A stretch of 64,000 nucleotides of DNA from JANRIG01 sp033765235 (lineage in GTDB: Bacteria > Bacteroidota > Bacteroidia > Cytophagales > UBA9547): positions 1-64,000 of the forward strand of contig JANRIG010000032.1 in NCBI GenBank assembly GCA_033765235.1. The letters run 5' to 3'. Made by a program: the position numbers and the translations under genes. Shown here one piece after another: positions 58,201-61,770 of the stretch; the stretch's first letter is position 1; the number at the start of each line of letters is the position of its first letter. The notes beneath the pieces were generated by a model. That model worked only from the letters and a program-made list of their open reading frames with translations. It was not told where the DNA came from and did not search any database.

Positions 58201-58693
58201 AGTCACCTTGAAAAAATTGCGTGTTAGCGCTAAATTCTTGCCTGCACCCAAGCCTAACACTTTGGCTATTTGAAACGAAACTGCCTGTTACTGTTAATAT
58301 TGCTTCCAAATTCCCATTCAAATAAATCCTAGCGGTGGTACCATCATACACATTGGCTACATGATACCATGTCCCTACCACGGCGTTGGTGGTTCCATTC
58401 AAATCAAAAGCATAGTTTCGTGCAGCAAACCTGAATTTTGCAGAAGCTGAAATCCCGGTAATAAAGTCCATATTCCCATTGCCGTTATCCTTGCTTACCA
58501 CCCATTGCACAGCCGTAACTTGCGATGGTTTTACCCAATATTCTACGGTAAAAGGATTTGCACCCAACGTAGTAGTGTATGGTACATTCACAACATCATT
58601 AACTCCATCAAAATTGAGGGCGTTGTTTTGGGCTTGGGTGAGGCATACAAAATGTATAAATACTGTAAGGCTTAATAGTATCTTTTTAACCAT
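37232..58693 (-). CDS. Giant 7,153-residue multidomain T9SS type B surface adhesin
   Basis: One uninterrupted 21.5-kb frame. Approximate order: signal peptide (1-22); LamG1 (23-205); six FG-GAP/VCBS repeats with calcium motifs such as DFNNDGNPDLA and DFNGDGKIDLA (245-590); LamG2-5 alternating with Ig-like domains (673-1815); an NHL propeller (1870-2160); LamG6-7 (2240-2750); BspA-type leucine-rich repeats, for example SFNQPIGNWNVGNVSNMN (2885-3218); choice-of-anchor D domain and LamG8-9 (3390-4015); anchor D, LamG10 (4035-4355); three Ig-like domains, LamG11-12 (4390-5165); anchor D (5218-5338); PKD-like repeats (5340-5930); a He_PIG-like domain; eight MBG modules (6010-6685); GEVED (6910-7050); and the CHU_C sorting tail with NLITPNGDAKNDLFVVRGI. 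LamG and FG-GAP domains usually bind glycan or protein. It heads a probable operon with PorP/SprF and TPR-CHAT genes. Confidence 0.93.
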   Translation of the reverse strand: MVKKILLSLTVFIHFVCLTQAQNNALNFDGVNDVVNVPYTTTLGANPFTVEYWVKPSQVTAVQWVVSKDNGNGNMDFITGISASAKFRFAARNYAFDLNGTTNAVVGTWYHVANVYDGTTARIYLNGNLEAILTVTGSFVSNSQSVRLGCRQEFSANTQFFQGDLDEVRIWNIGRTQAQIQNAFNQNLVGNEPSLVAYYNFNQGVAGGTNTGLTTLLGLTIPPFNGTLTNFALTGANSNWVSGVVYPASTLLGSAINPSTGNTPYYVAIADFNNDGNPDLATANLNSNNFSIVTGSGTGNFGSPVNYSSLSSGPISIVANDYNSDGWADVAVLNNGGSSIFVFTNTGLGTFGSGASYSTSGNPNVLVNGDFNGDGKIDLAVSQYTAATIGVFLNNGNGTFATRADYTGPVNLQGLATGDINGDGILDLVTASNSSAVISVLTGTGNGTFGTKADYTTAGGTISIAIGDFNRDGFNDVAGSINATDQVSVLLGTGSGTLATKVDYTVGDGPFGIGSADMNGDGFLDLVVSNALSNNLSVLTNTGTGIFGTKIDFPLSATPRFITLGDLNKDQKPDIAIGQNSGTNVAVLFNTFSTPAPTFVSISNPLSVCGVNAAITANFTGGFLNYQWYRNGVSIAGANTVTLTSAISGAYYVVASNIAGSATSSVTTITACNNALQFNGNSSSGFTDNSVSVSNNPSDFNLPNFTFEAWVNYTGNNANNTIFSKGNGNGANNEYIFQIGGGFLQLYNGHPTLYTMYNSGFTIPSNTWTHVAATYNSTTSILGFYVNGNLVNSQIALNFATPTGASNSNFFIGIQGADCRCNRFNGQIDEARIWNVARTPNDIQANLYRTINGNLPGLVAAYNFNHGVGGANNAGITTLVDQAGGNNNGTLNAFTLNGATSNWVGSITTITGAYQFGAPYANMGTPPSVCINGTATYTITATGQGSFAYQWYRNNVLLAGQTSATLNLTPALTSTTGTYTVQITSIYGTSTSAGVVFPNCNNALDFDGTDDELIVGNISALNLSNNFTAEAWVYNRMNTVVDGDFINAIFSKKAGGNAPGWSLFINSYGSTDGKLVFEGSNGTAIFSANSNVVPLNQWTHVALSINNGTPNMYINGSLISITGGALSITTSSTNFRIGNFEGTTFFNNGIIDEARIWNVALSQQEIQNNRFRNISSTTPGLVGYWDFNQGIPSGNNTTITSALDKSGNSANGTISGFLLNGGSSNFVSAAQTTVIGVYAFSAPSISGISSSQTVCSGITLPLSITASGSGIAYQWRKDGVNIAGATASTYTLVGFTSTSVGVYSVAITSLGGNLTSTGISLGVGCNNALNFLRANSNYVSVPHSSSLNLGANYTIEAWVNYSGNDITIIDKGNYDYAFQLNNSADGGKLAMYSANNLGWFKSTSNVPQNTWTHVAVVIAEGVGTFYINGVPSGTFSWSNVTQDANPMNIGRQSPSTCSCNHFNGSMDELKIWNISLSASDIAANMYKNVPGTTPGIAAYYKFDQGLGGQNNAGLTTVLDASSNSNHGTLQGTFLLSGSTSNWVTSATTINGTFAFATPSILNISSSQTVCSGVTMPLSVTATGSGLAYQWRKDGVNIAGATSSSLTLTGVTSTTAGIYSVIITSLGGNLTSSGISLGVGCNHTLDFDGTGDYINLGNILTPTYSKEAWINIRNGSANIISGNNTDSQHAFWTPSNVLSSGHNGAWSTVVDPAGALNLGVWYHVAVTYNSSTQIMRLYKNGIQVSSASGVAPYTGGVNNVLIGAYDPGINVFNGQMDEVRIWSKELLPQEIQNNMYRTVNTTLPGLIAAYNFNQGFPNGANAGVTTLIDQAGGDQNGSLINFALNGTTSNWVNSTTTMTGTYQKYIPGAFYGNIALSPLTTFATIGNPQGVIQLPDGRVIVSSSNNALYLYAQNGLNFTYLSSIGGTGSGLGQFNGPNHLAVNSAGLICLTEQSNHRVQVLTLNGNNFVPVRTFTDSFSNPWGIAFGPDGRMYVSVDTQHKIKVYSVNGTNFTFSTEFGTLGSGANQFSNPQGLSVGPDNRIYVSDYSNQRIQILTISGNTITNITQFGVTGSFGTATNQLYNPYDAKIDANGNVYAVSYSANSIRIFTVSGVSTGYIGQLGTTGGIALNQLSGPIAVNFSQDSKMVYVADYANSRISVWGSCDSQPEIVTQPQSQTICGTSLSSVTLSAVGVGLSYIWSNGSTSATLTTSVPGIYSVTVNGLCGYTYSNPVTITSVNCALNFDGNDQMQLGTNNIFNLQNNFTLEAWVRIPSVAGPKRRIFNRSSGTGFGFGIEANGKLGGTNYGVIDFTQSIGTLSANTWTHVAFVVNNSVLTYYINGVQSGTSSTGALPNNLGVNMKVGYSDYNPSESFTGDLDEVRIWNVAIDAVDIQANYLKQINNTPIGLSPLYDFNIGSPSGDNTSLSTIPDMSAYGFNATITSFTRNGATSNFIGAINTTTVGAYTFALPSVTNITSSQTVCSGVTIPLSVTATGTGLTYQWRKDGINIVGATASSFTLTGITSTSAGLYSVLITSVGGNLTSAGISLGVGCNNAFDFSSNAGALSLPDNNALDFTNQYTIEFWFRRTADQWATVISKFDDDANNRSWMINFGESGGADKLCVVHSRLGTWTDPISWNTGFSSVLNQWYHAAVVYDGTITNNNLKLYINGSFVSQTNWNYTLTPNVANVYIGGYDSPGNSLNGGANSRFFQGQLDELRAWNIALSESDIANNWNKTTVTSMPGLVLALDFNQGIPSGNNASISQALDKSGRNLHFGFQGLPRTGATNNFISSITTIAGIFVFTTPSILNITPSQTVCSGITLPLSVTASGSGLTYQWYKDGSPIIGANASVYSILGVTTLTSGIYSVSINGIGGTITSSGISISPRNCDFITLWNTSISGSSPSTITFGVGTTGIANYAWETYPIATLSGTGTFTGAAITVTGLPTNQIIKLSIQPTNFNRIWINYGVDRSRIIDILQWGGTIWNTFQSAFYGCNNLAGGGASDTPNLTNATSFASMFHAATLFNHPIGHWNTSNITNMSYMFYDAINFNQPLNNWNTSNVNNMTEMFVRAHAFNQPLNNWNVSLVTNFRTMFYQATSFNQPIGNWNVGNVSNMNLMFYGATSFNQSLSGWNVSNVSDMAGMFEGATSFNQNLGPWGTKLKSNVLLNTFLNNSGLSTANYDALLIGFSATTVTGRTMGAVGLKYCSGQSARNFLTSVTGRNWTISDGGIDSPIIVTQPISQTVTGSNLATFTVSATGTIVSYAWSNGLSTTNTMSTSVPGSNYVVTVNGVCGSVISNPVSLTVIQNTSILGISPSQNICSGNNVLLSVTATGSSLGYQWRKDGNNIVGATTSTYTLTGVTSTSAGLYSVMITSLGGNLTSAGITLVVKSQEINLKGNVTFDIASGDLTPSVFDGTDFESTSLTGAISKSFIITNTGTTVLNINNISITGTNPTSFSITTAPNSVISATGSTTFTVTFSSTLLGISNAIINILNDDCDESVYAFAVRGTTTAAGTALDFDGNDDRVILPFGGTNKPNSQITVEAWLYPTDVHTETFVEIARGQAVIFAFQSNATLLTFGTAGGTATVPISVANYENQWVHVAGVADGSTLSIYRNGVLLTSSTGTYIHNDGDVWIGDCAPCGTNENFKGKMDEFRVWNRGLSASEINTYMNCNPPAGEPGLYSRFDFNQGLAGANNAGITTVLDKSGNNNNGTATNFALSGTISNWAVSAINNGVCVFLPSVTGITPSQTVCSGMTLPLSVTATGSGLTYQWLKDGATIAGANASTLTLTGFDVSKAGMYSVWITNVSGTTTSNGINLTFSNCDYGLYFNGSGSAQVITVPALAVVQPSFTMEFWVKPEPSGIVKYTPLSFNRISGVDAGKFFIQLADYSLISADMGFEIAYYGGGGLGSSARIPKNVWSHVAVTADPAAGNINLYINGLLATSTTGVINAADYSTGAEIKLGSQVPGGENMVGALDEVRIWQGIRSASDIQNNYLLSLPNTVSGLLVNIPFTEMPSTQFTNNATGLKYNRNSATYISPGYSFGPKIVLSGNGNAILPNAATSNLNRTLFIATALNTAFNNTFTIKSVGNTLVGINGISISGVDAGDFTLLSNPNGILSANVSTTFGIQFIATSTGIKTATVTVYSTDYENPVYTFTISGQFTLPANALDFDGINDYVSETYFANRMPTGNQDWTFQTWVNYKGGQSGDRWFAWWGTAAAAEQMILFGINATTNTLKVHRFSGNNRDLSTPFPVNTWTHLSFAYTGANRTLKVYVNGILTDNINNYNADLNLPGSGAIQLGTYNYSTSFASNIIMDEVRVFDYAQSATDILQNYNKTLPSTLTSVMVYYDFEQGYNGINNSTQTTLFDRFTPPSTDLILYNFGLTTTTSNWIHSTVTLSGTFALASPSITGTSLPSSLCFGSPATLNITAIGSNLSFQWYKDGVQLPNATLSGFAIASASSADNGNYYIVVSNPIGNITSSGFNLITTNPPTITGVSSSISTCLGVPNLSISISEMYGNTIQWYNLGNSIAGANASVLTINSNIAQNSIYSARVSNGCGLVTSSGIAVNIIANPTITVTSSPIMACPGLNYTLTASGSGGGGISSYQWYKDGLAIAGATSQSYTITNMASSAVGVYFAVATAACNAVTSSGISVTLECNNALAINGGDQVVFMPYDAGLLVGTSTDLTLEAWIKYTGNSVGFMGIITRQNSGSFYQFSIVNDRIGGEIFNAAGFLGTGQGLTSSTLVNDGQWHHVAMVLTRTTQNAKIYVDGNLEANVNHAAVGGNMDETGPGGYHIGNERGGGNPMPGTMDDVRIWHVALSQQEIQANRYKILNTTVAGLVAYYDYNQGVPGGNNAGLTTLLDRSGNGRNATLSNFALNGSTENWVAANGTTTTTGTYSFLPPVIVSTPTAVNGCPGSILFVNITASGTGLSYAWYKDGVVLAGQNGATLTLSGSNTNTSGTLQAIVSNVAGNVTSTGIIFNAACQNALHFDGNDAITLGNLNYISTGTPGQYTVQAWVYPENFSGDKWIFGDEQAGNGGVGLQLDNGTGRVIAFRPGGLGVTTTTLPLNTWTHLALVQNATGTHLYINGVFDITMFGAGSANVETSFNSYIGAFQGTSRNFSGKIDEVSVWNRALTANEILVNKNRNLVGNENGLVALYKMNQGIANGNNIGLNSLANQGPSVATGSMTGFALTGTTSNWTNSEVSLNGAFLFENEEIEVLGNSITINSGDTSPSTLDGTDFGTVTGLTTRTFTIQNFGSLPLFLTGTPLVSLSGSSDFTVSSLPTSTVGSTSGRTFQISLTPTSIGVKNATVYILNTDSDESVYTFAIAGYSSCNVLNQSVTASILSFCGTGNTDIVLGGSEAGVIYTLRNHPSNIEISTPITGTGSGLTFAGISVTSNQFFNVLASLSGVCASQMSNVVNVTAYSIPAVSANTSSNPICLGNAVVFSGTGANTYTWSGGALDQISFTPSSTSSYTVTGSTAQGCQNTYAFVLTVSALPTVTGLVSQNPVCINQNVTFSGVGATTYTWTNGITNGAAYSYTSAGIYLHTVTGLVGSSCQASAIVVVTVNSLPTVGGTATPNVVCQGQSMTFSGSGAVSYIWNNGATNGASFTAIASGAVQVTGTDANGCSNTSLVNITVNSLPTISVSGNSLICLGQTSTLTVDGAATYSWSNGSTTSVINVNPNITTDYTVTGLSTLGCQNTFITTVTVISLPTVTGTILANPICIGQSTTFVGSGAITYSWTGGITDGIGFQPTVVGIFLQTITGLVGTGCEDFDVVVLTVSGVPTVTGSATPNVVCQGQSITFAGAGAVSYTWNNGATNGASFLPSSSGAVQVTGTDANGCSNTSLVNITVNSLPNVSISATSTAVCPNTYVTLTGVGATSYAYTGGVANTIGFVPTITSSFTITGTDNNSCQNTSTITITLLGVPELLDITTVTTYGVAYSQQTGTVSGVTYSLLNGQLPSGLSLNSGSGLISGTSNTVLGMVSLFTIVGNNGSCTSIKSYEIDVQKANLTIGVIDTAIYQLQNIPAQLRVTATGFVFSDHLSITRFGITTATSAVVGSYPIEIFVSGAALNNYTLTTFAGILQIRSITGIAVSGRGFTKQYGLAIPSLSGALSIDGISQSLTLSGANTITINGVVETINTSYSTNALTNSGVGANNLFVNVSSISISNSYRYSLITLSGAQITIDPLKLRIVADSKVWLDGSPAPTLTGVVTSALTINGVSGIVPGDNVIITYDYEDGTDTTKANYNTPYVITPEARGTALTNYSFVMFTGTVKRLVGVTVTSLNFSKTYGEPVPASVATGYTVVGLTGTATGVNVSNIHAVQINSPAGIYPITPQVLGLDLNKYFLVTVGGVLTVNPAGLTVSATNFFKTAGDANPAFTGQVFGLQSYDAANFNVVYGTEATQASPAGSYAIIPTVSGTALVNYNVILINGNLSVGQAPGQLSISANNVSKTYGDDNPTLTGNITGLVSGDDVQVSYSTTATKGSAVGTYTIIPILSGVDLGKYIISTSTGTLTINKAAISITAPTFTRPYGGNDPSVSSTITGIKNNDSFVASYVNPANIFSNAGDYTVVPEIVGTAISNYDLTTIGGILSISKVEVTVVGAAATRKYKEENPQFKYSIGGFVNRDNINDLDVIPTAITTATSASNVGTYPITLGGGSDNNYTFVYISSSLSITPASQTITVSSVNAKVKTGESVTLTASASSGLPIVISVADSSIVRAQGITFFGLSDGQTTATLSQPGDLNYLAATVVNINILSTSTGIVSLTLLGLTGNTEVVIVEGGNSEKYTFPKKAEFTYSWTFTGASVNPLVSPVPTDNEITLIFNDKSQSGYVIGKIFDLDGNLLKSDSLYVNVINENSINDPSSPNYLNPADPEYQTKLVEYQERKLAATLVKELVKLECEPVITDCKNAYIISFNLGKNISNKSTCSKAGYGDFTTYGKIDTLIMGTSYRMLAGARNKITDASFFAIWIDYGNDGSFEDPDDFVSASYSPDTVFEVKNVVIRNNNDYEGPRRIRVSMRTSGGFTKEQSCPQEGTVGETEDYLVVIRKPDALEAPNLITPNGDAKNDLFVVRGIDPNPKKISNLVIVDRLGNPLFKSDDNYGRSNDAGDVYLWDGKDLNGKMLPDGTYYYFYVNGESKLNGYIEIKTK
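41131..41900 (-). repeat. Near-identical 645-nt-period repeat within the giant adhesin gene
   Basis: DNA beginning at 41131 recurs from 41776 with few changes over about 130 nt. It encodes the paired motifs GATNGASFTAIASGAVQVTG and GATNGASFLPSSSGAVQVTG, then TDANGCSNTSLVNITVNSLP in both. The period of 645 nt (215 residues) equals about three PKD/Ig-like modules, suggesting a block duplication by recombination. Confidence 0.65.
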
Positions 58694-59030
58694 AAACTAT
58701 AAATGTGGGTATATTATTCAAAAATTAAGGGTTAAAATTACAGTTAGAATTTATACTAAAAAAATTTCATGTAATAAAACAGGGTTATTTATACACAATA
58801 TCATAAAATAATGTGATTTTTTTGGTATTATGCTCAATGTCAATTTGTCAACTCGTATTGTGGATAACTTATATAGACATGAAAAGTGCAAAAATATAAT
58901 CTATTTTAATGCTACAATTATATATAAAAATATATTAGATTGTGAGTTATATGCCCGGTGCAGGCATGATGACTTGAAATATGGGTCACTCACGATGACG
59001 ATAACGACCGGTGAGGGGTGTGTGATAATA
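58694..59030. other. 337-nt intergenic region with two DnaA-box matches
   Basis: No gene seen. The first two thirds are very AT-rich and must hold the promoter of the giant adhesin gene, although no exact TTTG/TAnnTTTG pair is visible (TTAATTTTTG near 58725-58734 on the minus strand is the nearest). TTATACACA at 58789-58797 (plus) and TTGTGGATAA at 58858-58867 (a minus-strand TTATCCACAA) match the DnaA-box consensus. The last 100 nt are richer in GC and hold no recognisable element. Confidence 0.5.
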
Positions 59031-59756
59031 CTATTTCTTTGATACATGCAATATCAACCTTGGTGATGAGTTTTGTTCAAAATCATGGAGACTGTAGTCA
59101 CCAAAAACATCATTTATATGAAAATTACAAGTATTGAGCATTTCTTCAAAATGATGAAGATAGAAAGCCCTTACATTTTCTTGAAAATGTGATATTTTGC
59201 CTTGGTCGTTTACTTCAATATGTTTGTATATATATCCTTGCTTTTCATATCTGTTTATATTAAAATGTATATTATCAATGTGTTTTTCTTCATAACACAC
59301 TAAATTTTGAAGTACAAATGATGTGTTGAAGTAGTCTATGATTAAAATGCCCTCATTTTTCAATGATGTATGTACAGCACGCAGTGTTTGCAGATTTGCT
59401 TCATGGTCTTTGAAATATCCAAAACTGGTAAAAATATTGAGTACTACATCAAAGGCATGGGCAGCATAGGGCTCTCTCATGTCGTGTACTTCAAATTGCA
59501 GTGTGTCATTTTCATAGGTCTTGGCATATATGATATTATTCTCGGCAATATCAATGCCAGTGACACGGTATCCTTTGGTATTGAGGTATTTGGAGTGTCT
59601 GCCTCGCCCACAGGCAAGGTCGAGTATGTGATAATGAGGTTGAAAATGGAGCTTATCTGTCAAATTGTCTATCAGCATCTTAGTCTCTACATCGTTATGG
59701 TGTCCGTAGAGTATGTGATAGTATGGGCTATTGAACCAGTCTTTGTACCAGGGCAC
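59031..59756 (-). CDS. Class I SAM-dependent methyltransferase
   Basis: A 241-residue Rossmann-fold methyltransferase. Motif I is HILDLACGRGRHSKYLN (about residues 43-59) followed by an acidic GIDIAENNI loop; the motif IV position reads FDVVLNIFTSFGYF. The N-terminus MPWYKDWFNSPYYHILYGHH is typical of a Bacteroidota group with unassigned substrate. The YceI-like gene ends 6 nt upstream, so the two are probably one transcript. Substrate cannot be assigned from sequence. Confidence 0.85.
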   Translation of the reverse strand: MPWYKDWFNSPYYHILYGHHNDVETKMLIDNLTDKLHFQPHYHILDLACGRGRHSKYLNTKGYRVTGIDIAENNIIYAKTYENDTLQFEVHDMREPYAAHAFDVVLNIFTSFGYFKDHEANLQTLRAVHTSLKNEGILIIDYFNTSFVLQNLVCYEEKHIDNIHFNINRYEKQGYIYKHIEVNDQGKISHFQENVRAFYLHHFEEMLNTCNFHINDVFGDYSLHDFEQNSSPRLILHVSKK

Positions 59757-59762
59757 GGAGTG

Positions 59763-60308
59763 TCAGGGGGTATATTTGAGAGTAGCCGTCATATTTACCT
59801 GCACGGTGGGGGCAAGGCGTGTGATATCATCAGGCAATATTTTGATACCATGCTCTGCAAGTGTCACATTGAAGTTGCTTTCGAGCACTATTTCGTTTTT
59901 GAGTGTTTTGTATATATATCCTGTAATATTTCGTTTTACAGACACTCCGTGTATGGAAAGGTTGCCCATGGCATGCAGTATTTTTTTTTGGTTTGGAATG
60001 GAGTATAATGTATCTGTAATATTGCCTTCAAAACTTGCCCAATGATACCTATTGCTCTCCATATATATATCGTTGAAGTATTTTTCTACTTCACGTGAGC
60101 AGTTTGAAAATTGAAATGATGATATTAATACCTTGAAATTGAGTTTTTGGGTTAGCGTGTCGTATTTGACCATAAGTTGTTCAGAGTAGGCATCTACGAG
60201 CTGTGTGGGCAATGCCGAACTGAATGACACCTTGCCTGTGAGAGTTTTCAGCTCTTGAGCATGTGATATTGTTATGAAAAATAATAAAGGAAGGGCAATG
60301 ATTTTCAT
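59763..60308 (-). CDS. YceI-like secreted lipid-binding protein
   Basis: A 181-residue protein with a signal peptide (KIIALPLLFFITISHAQ). The mature part has YceI-like lipocalin-fold features: LTGKVSFSSALPTQLVDAYS, NRYHWASFEGNI, LSIHGVSVKRNITGYIY and NVTLAEHGIKILPDDITRLA. YceI proteins bind isoprenoid or other amphiphilic ligands in the periplasm. It lies 6 nt upstream of the methyltransferase gene and downstream of YciI across a 212-nt gap. Confidence 0.83.
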   Translation of the reverse strand: MKIIALPLLFFITISHAQELKTLTGKVSFSSALPTQLVDAYSEQLMVKYDTLTQKLNFKVLISSFQFSNCSREVEKYFNDIYMESNRYHWASFEGNITDTLYSIPNQKKILHAMGNLSIHGVSVKRNITGYIYKTLKNEIVLESNFNVTLAEHGIKILPDDITRLAPTVQVNMTATLKYTP

Positions 60309-60470
60309 GCCAAATTTGGTATATGGGTTTGCAATACTAACAAATATAGATAATAATAAAAAGACATATTGATAACTACGCTAATCCCTGAATATGGTGA
60401 CTAACAAAAATGTGAATAAAGTATCTGATTTTTAATATATTACAATGTGGTATGTATGTCTATGGTTATT

Positions 60471-60480
60471 TTGTGGATAA
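60471..60480 (-). promoter_or_regulatory. DnaA-box match between YciI and YceI genes
   Basis: TTGTGGATAA is an exact reverse complement of TTATCCACAA. A one-mismatch relative, TGTGAATAA, lies 60 nt to the left near 60411-60419. The site abuts the inverted repeat at 60480-60507. Confidence 0.3.
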
Positions 60481-60507
60481 ACCATGGGTCTAATATTGCC
60501 CATGGTT
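60480..60507 (-). terminator. Inverted repeat after the YciI gene, adjacent to a DnaA-box match
   Basis: AACCATGGG (60480-60488) and CCCATGGTT (60499-60507) form a perfect 9-bp stem with a 10-nt loop. It begins 14 nt after the stop of the minus-strand YciI gene, a usual terminator position, but no U-run follows; instead TTATCCACAA (minus strand of 60471-60480) does. It could be a transcript end signal or a protein-binding site; the type given is tentative. Confidence 0.4.
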
Positions 60508-60520
60508 ATATCACATATTA

Positions 60521-60877
60521 TCAACCCATTGGGAAAGGTATCAATGATCTTATTTCTACACTACTGTTTGGATATTTCAAAATAGGACAAGTCTTACTCC
60601 AATCTTGCACTTCCTCAATACTGTCTGCCTTACAAAGCAAAAATCCTGATATCAATACACTGTTTGCTTCTTTGTGAGGGTGACCTTTGCTCACACCTTT
60701 GCCACTAACTACAGATGCCTCGTAGTGAATGGGTGCTGTGTTCACCAATTTGCCTTGCATGGCTATATTGCCAATCCACGCTTGCCACTTGGGCATGTCT
60801 TCTGCCATATCTTGGGCAGAAGACAAATATCCGTTTTCTGCACTTGCATTACGGAACAATAATAGATACTCTGTCAT
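60521..60877 (-). CDS. YciI-family (YCII-related domain) protein
   Basis: A 118-residue alpha/beta ferredoxin-like-fold protein. MTEYLLLFRNASAENGYLSS and MPKWQAWIGNIAMQGKLVNT are typical of the YCII/DGPF group; NSVLISGFLLCKADSIEEVQ and CPILKYPNSSVEIRSLIPF complete the domain. Related proteins act as dyes/haloacid-type hydrolases or pathway accessories, and many have no known function. It lies 70 nt downstream of a Crp/Fnr regulator on the same strand, a pairing seen in other Bacteroidota, where the regulator may control it. Confidence 0.85.
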   Translation of the reverse strand: MTEYLLLFRNASAENGYLSSAQDMAEDMPKWQAWIGNIAMQGKLVNTAPIHYEASVVSGKGVSKGHPHKEANSVLISGFLLCKADSIEEVQDWSKTCPILKYPNSSVEIRSLIPFPMG

Positions 60878-60947
60878 AATATTAAAGTTTATATTGAAAA
60901 TTTATGTAAAAATATAGCATACCAATTTGCAAAACGATGACAAAAGT

Positions 60948-61517
60948 CTACAATTTGCTTTTGAGCCTGCTAAACACATCTTTGTTTATCCCGAGGTACG
61001 AGGCTATGACTTTGCTCGAAATACGTGTCATCAAGGCAGGTCTGTTTTGCATAAGCCATTTTATCCTGTCAAGAGCAGATAGTGACATAAATGTGTTTAT
61101 CCTATACACAGAGTTGGCATATGACTGTTCAAGTATTTGTTTATACACTATGTCAAACTGTGGTACTTGCATCATCATTTTATGAAAATTAGTACGGTCT
61201 ATAGCCAGCAGATGCGATGGTTCTAAGGTTCTTATATTTTCAGAGGCAGGATTTCCGCTGCCAAAACTGATAAGCTCGCTGCACCATTGGTCTTCAACCA
61301 CAATATCTCTGGTAGTTTCATTCATATAACTGTCATAGATATAAACTTGCAGGCAACCATGAGCTATGAAATACACATATTTGCAAACTTCGCCTTGAGA
61401 CAATATTGTTACATTTCTTTTGACCTTAAAAGGCTTAAATTTTTCTAATACCTCATCCAGATGGTCAATATTGCTACCCAATCGCTTAATGATATGCTGC
61501 TTTAATATTTCTACCAT
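60948..61517 (-). CDS. Crp/Fnr family transcriptional regulator
   Basis: A 189-residue regulator. The N-terminal cNMP-binding-like beta-roll spans about residues 20-125 (VTILSQGEVCKYVYFIAHGC, RTLEPSHLLAIDRTNFHKMM), then a dimerisation helix and a short C-terminal helix-turn-helix (ISSKVIASYLGINKDVFSRL). The protein ends right after the recognition helix, as in many short Bacteroidota Crp/Fnr-like proteins. The usual phosphate-binding cassette residues for cAMP are not evident, so the effector is unknown. It likely controls the YciI gene just downstream; a 253-nt AT-rich gap separates it from the divergent TPR gene. Confidence 0.87.
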   Translation of the reverse strand: MVEILKQHIIKRLGSNIDHLDEVLEKFKPFKVKRNVTILSQGEVCKYVYFIAHGCLQVYIYDSYMNETTRDIVVEDQWCSELISFGSGNPASENIRTLEPSHLLAIDRTNFHKMMMQVPQFDIVYKQILEQSYANSVYRINTFMSLSALDRIKWLMQNRPALMTRISSKVIASYLGINKDVFSRLKSKL

Positions 61518-61770
61518 AATTATGATGGACTTGATATTTTGATAATGCTTTTGCTTGGTATTGCTTATAAAAGTTATGTGAATAACACATTTTTTTTATA
61601 ATTTGTTGGAATAATAGATTTTCACTGTAAGAGTACTAAAATATGTATCGCTTATAAATTAGTTTTAAATGTATATATACCAAAAATTTACCTAATAGAA
61701 TATTTCTGCAAAAAAGATATGGATAATACAATACTTTTATTTTTTTTTGAAGAAAAATAAACCCTTTCCA

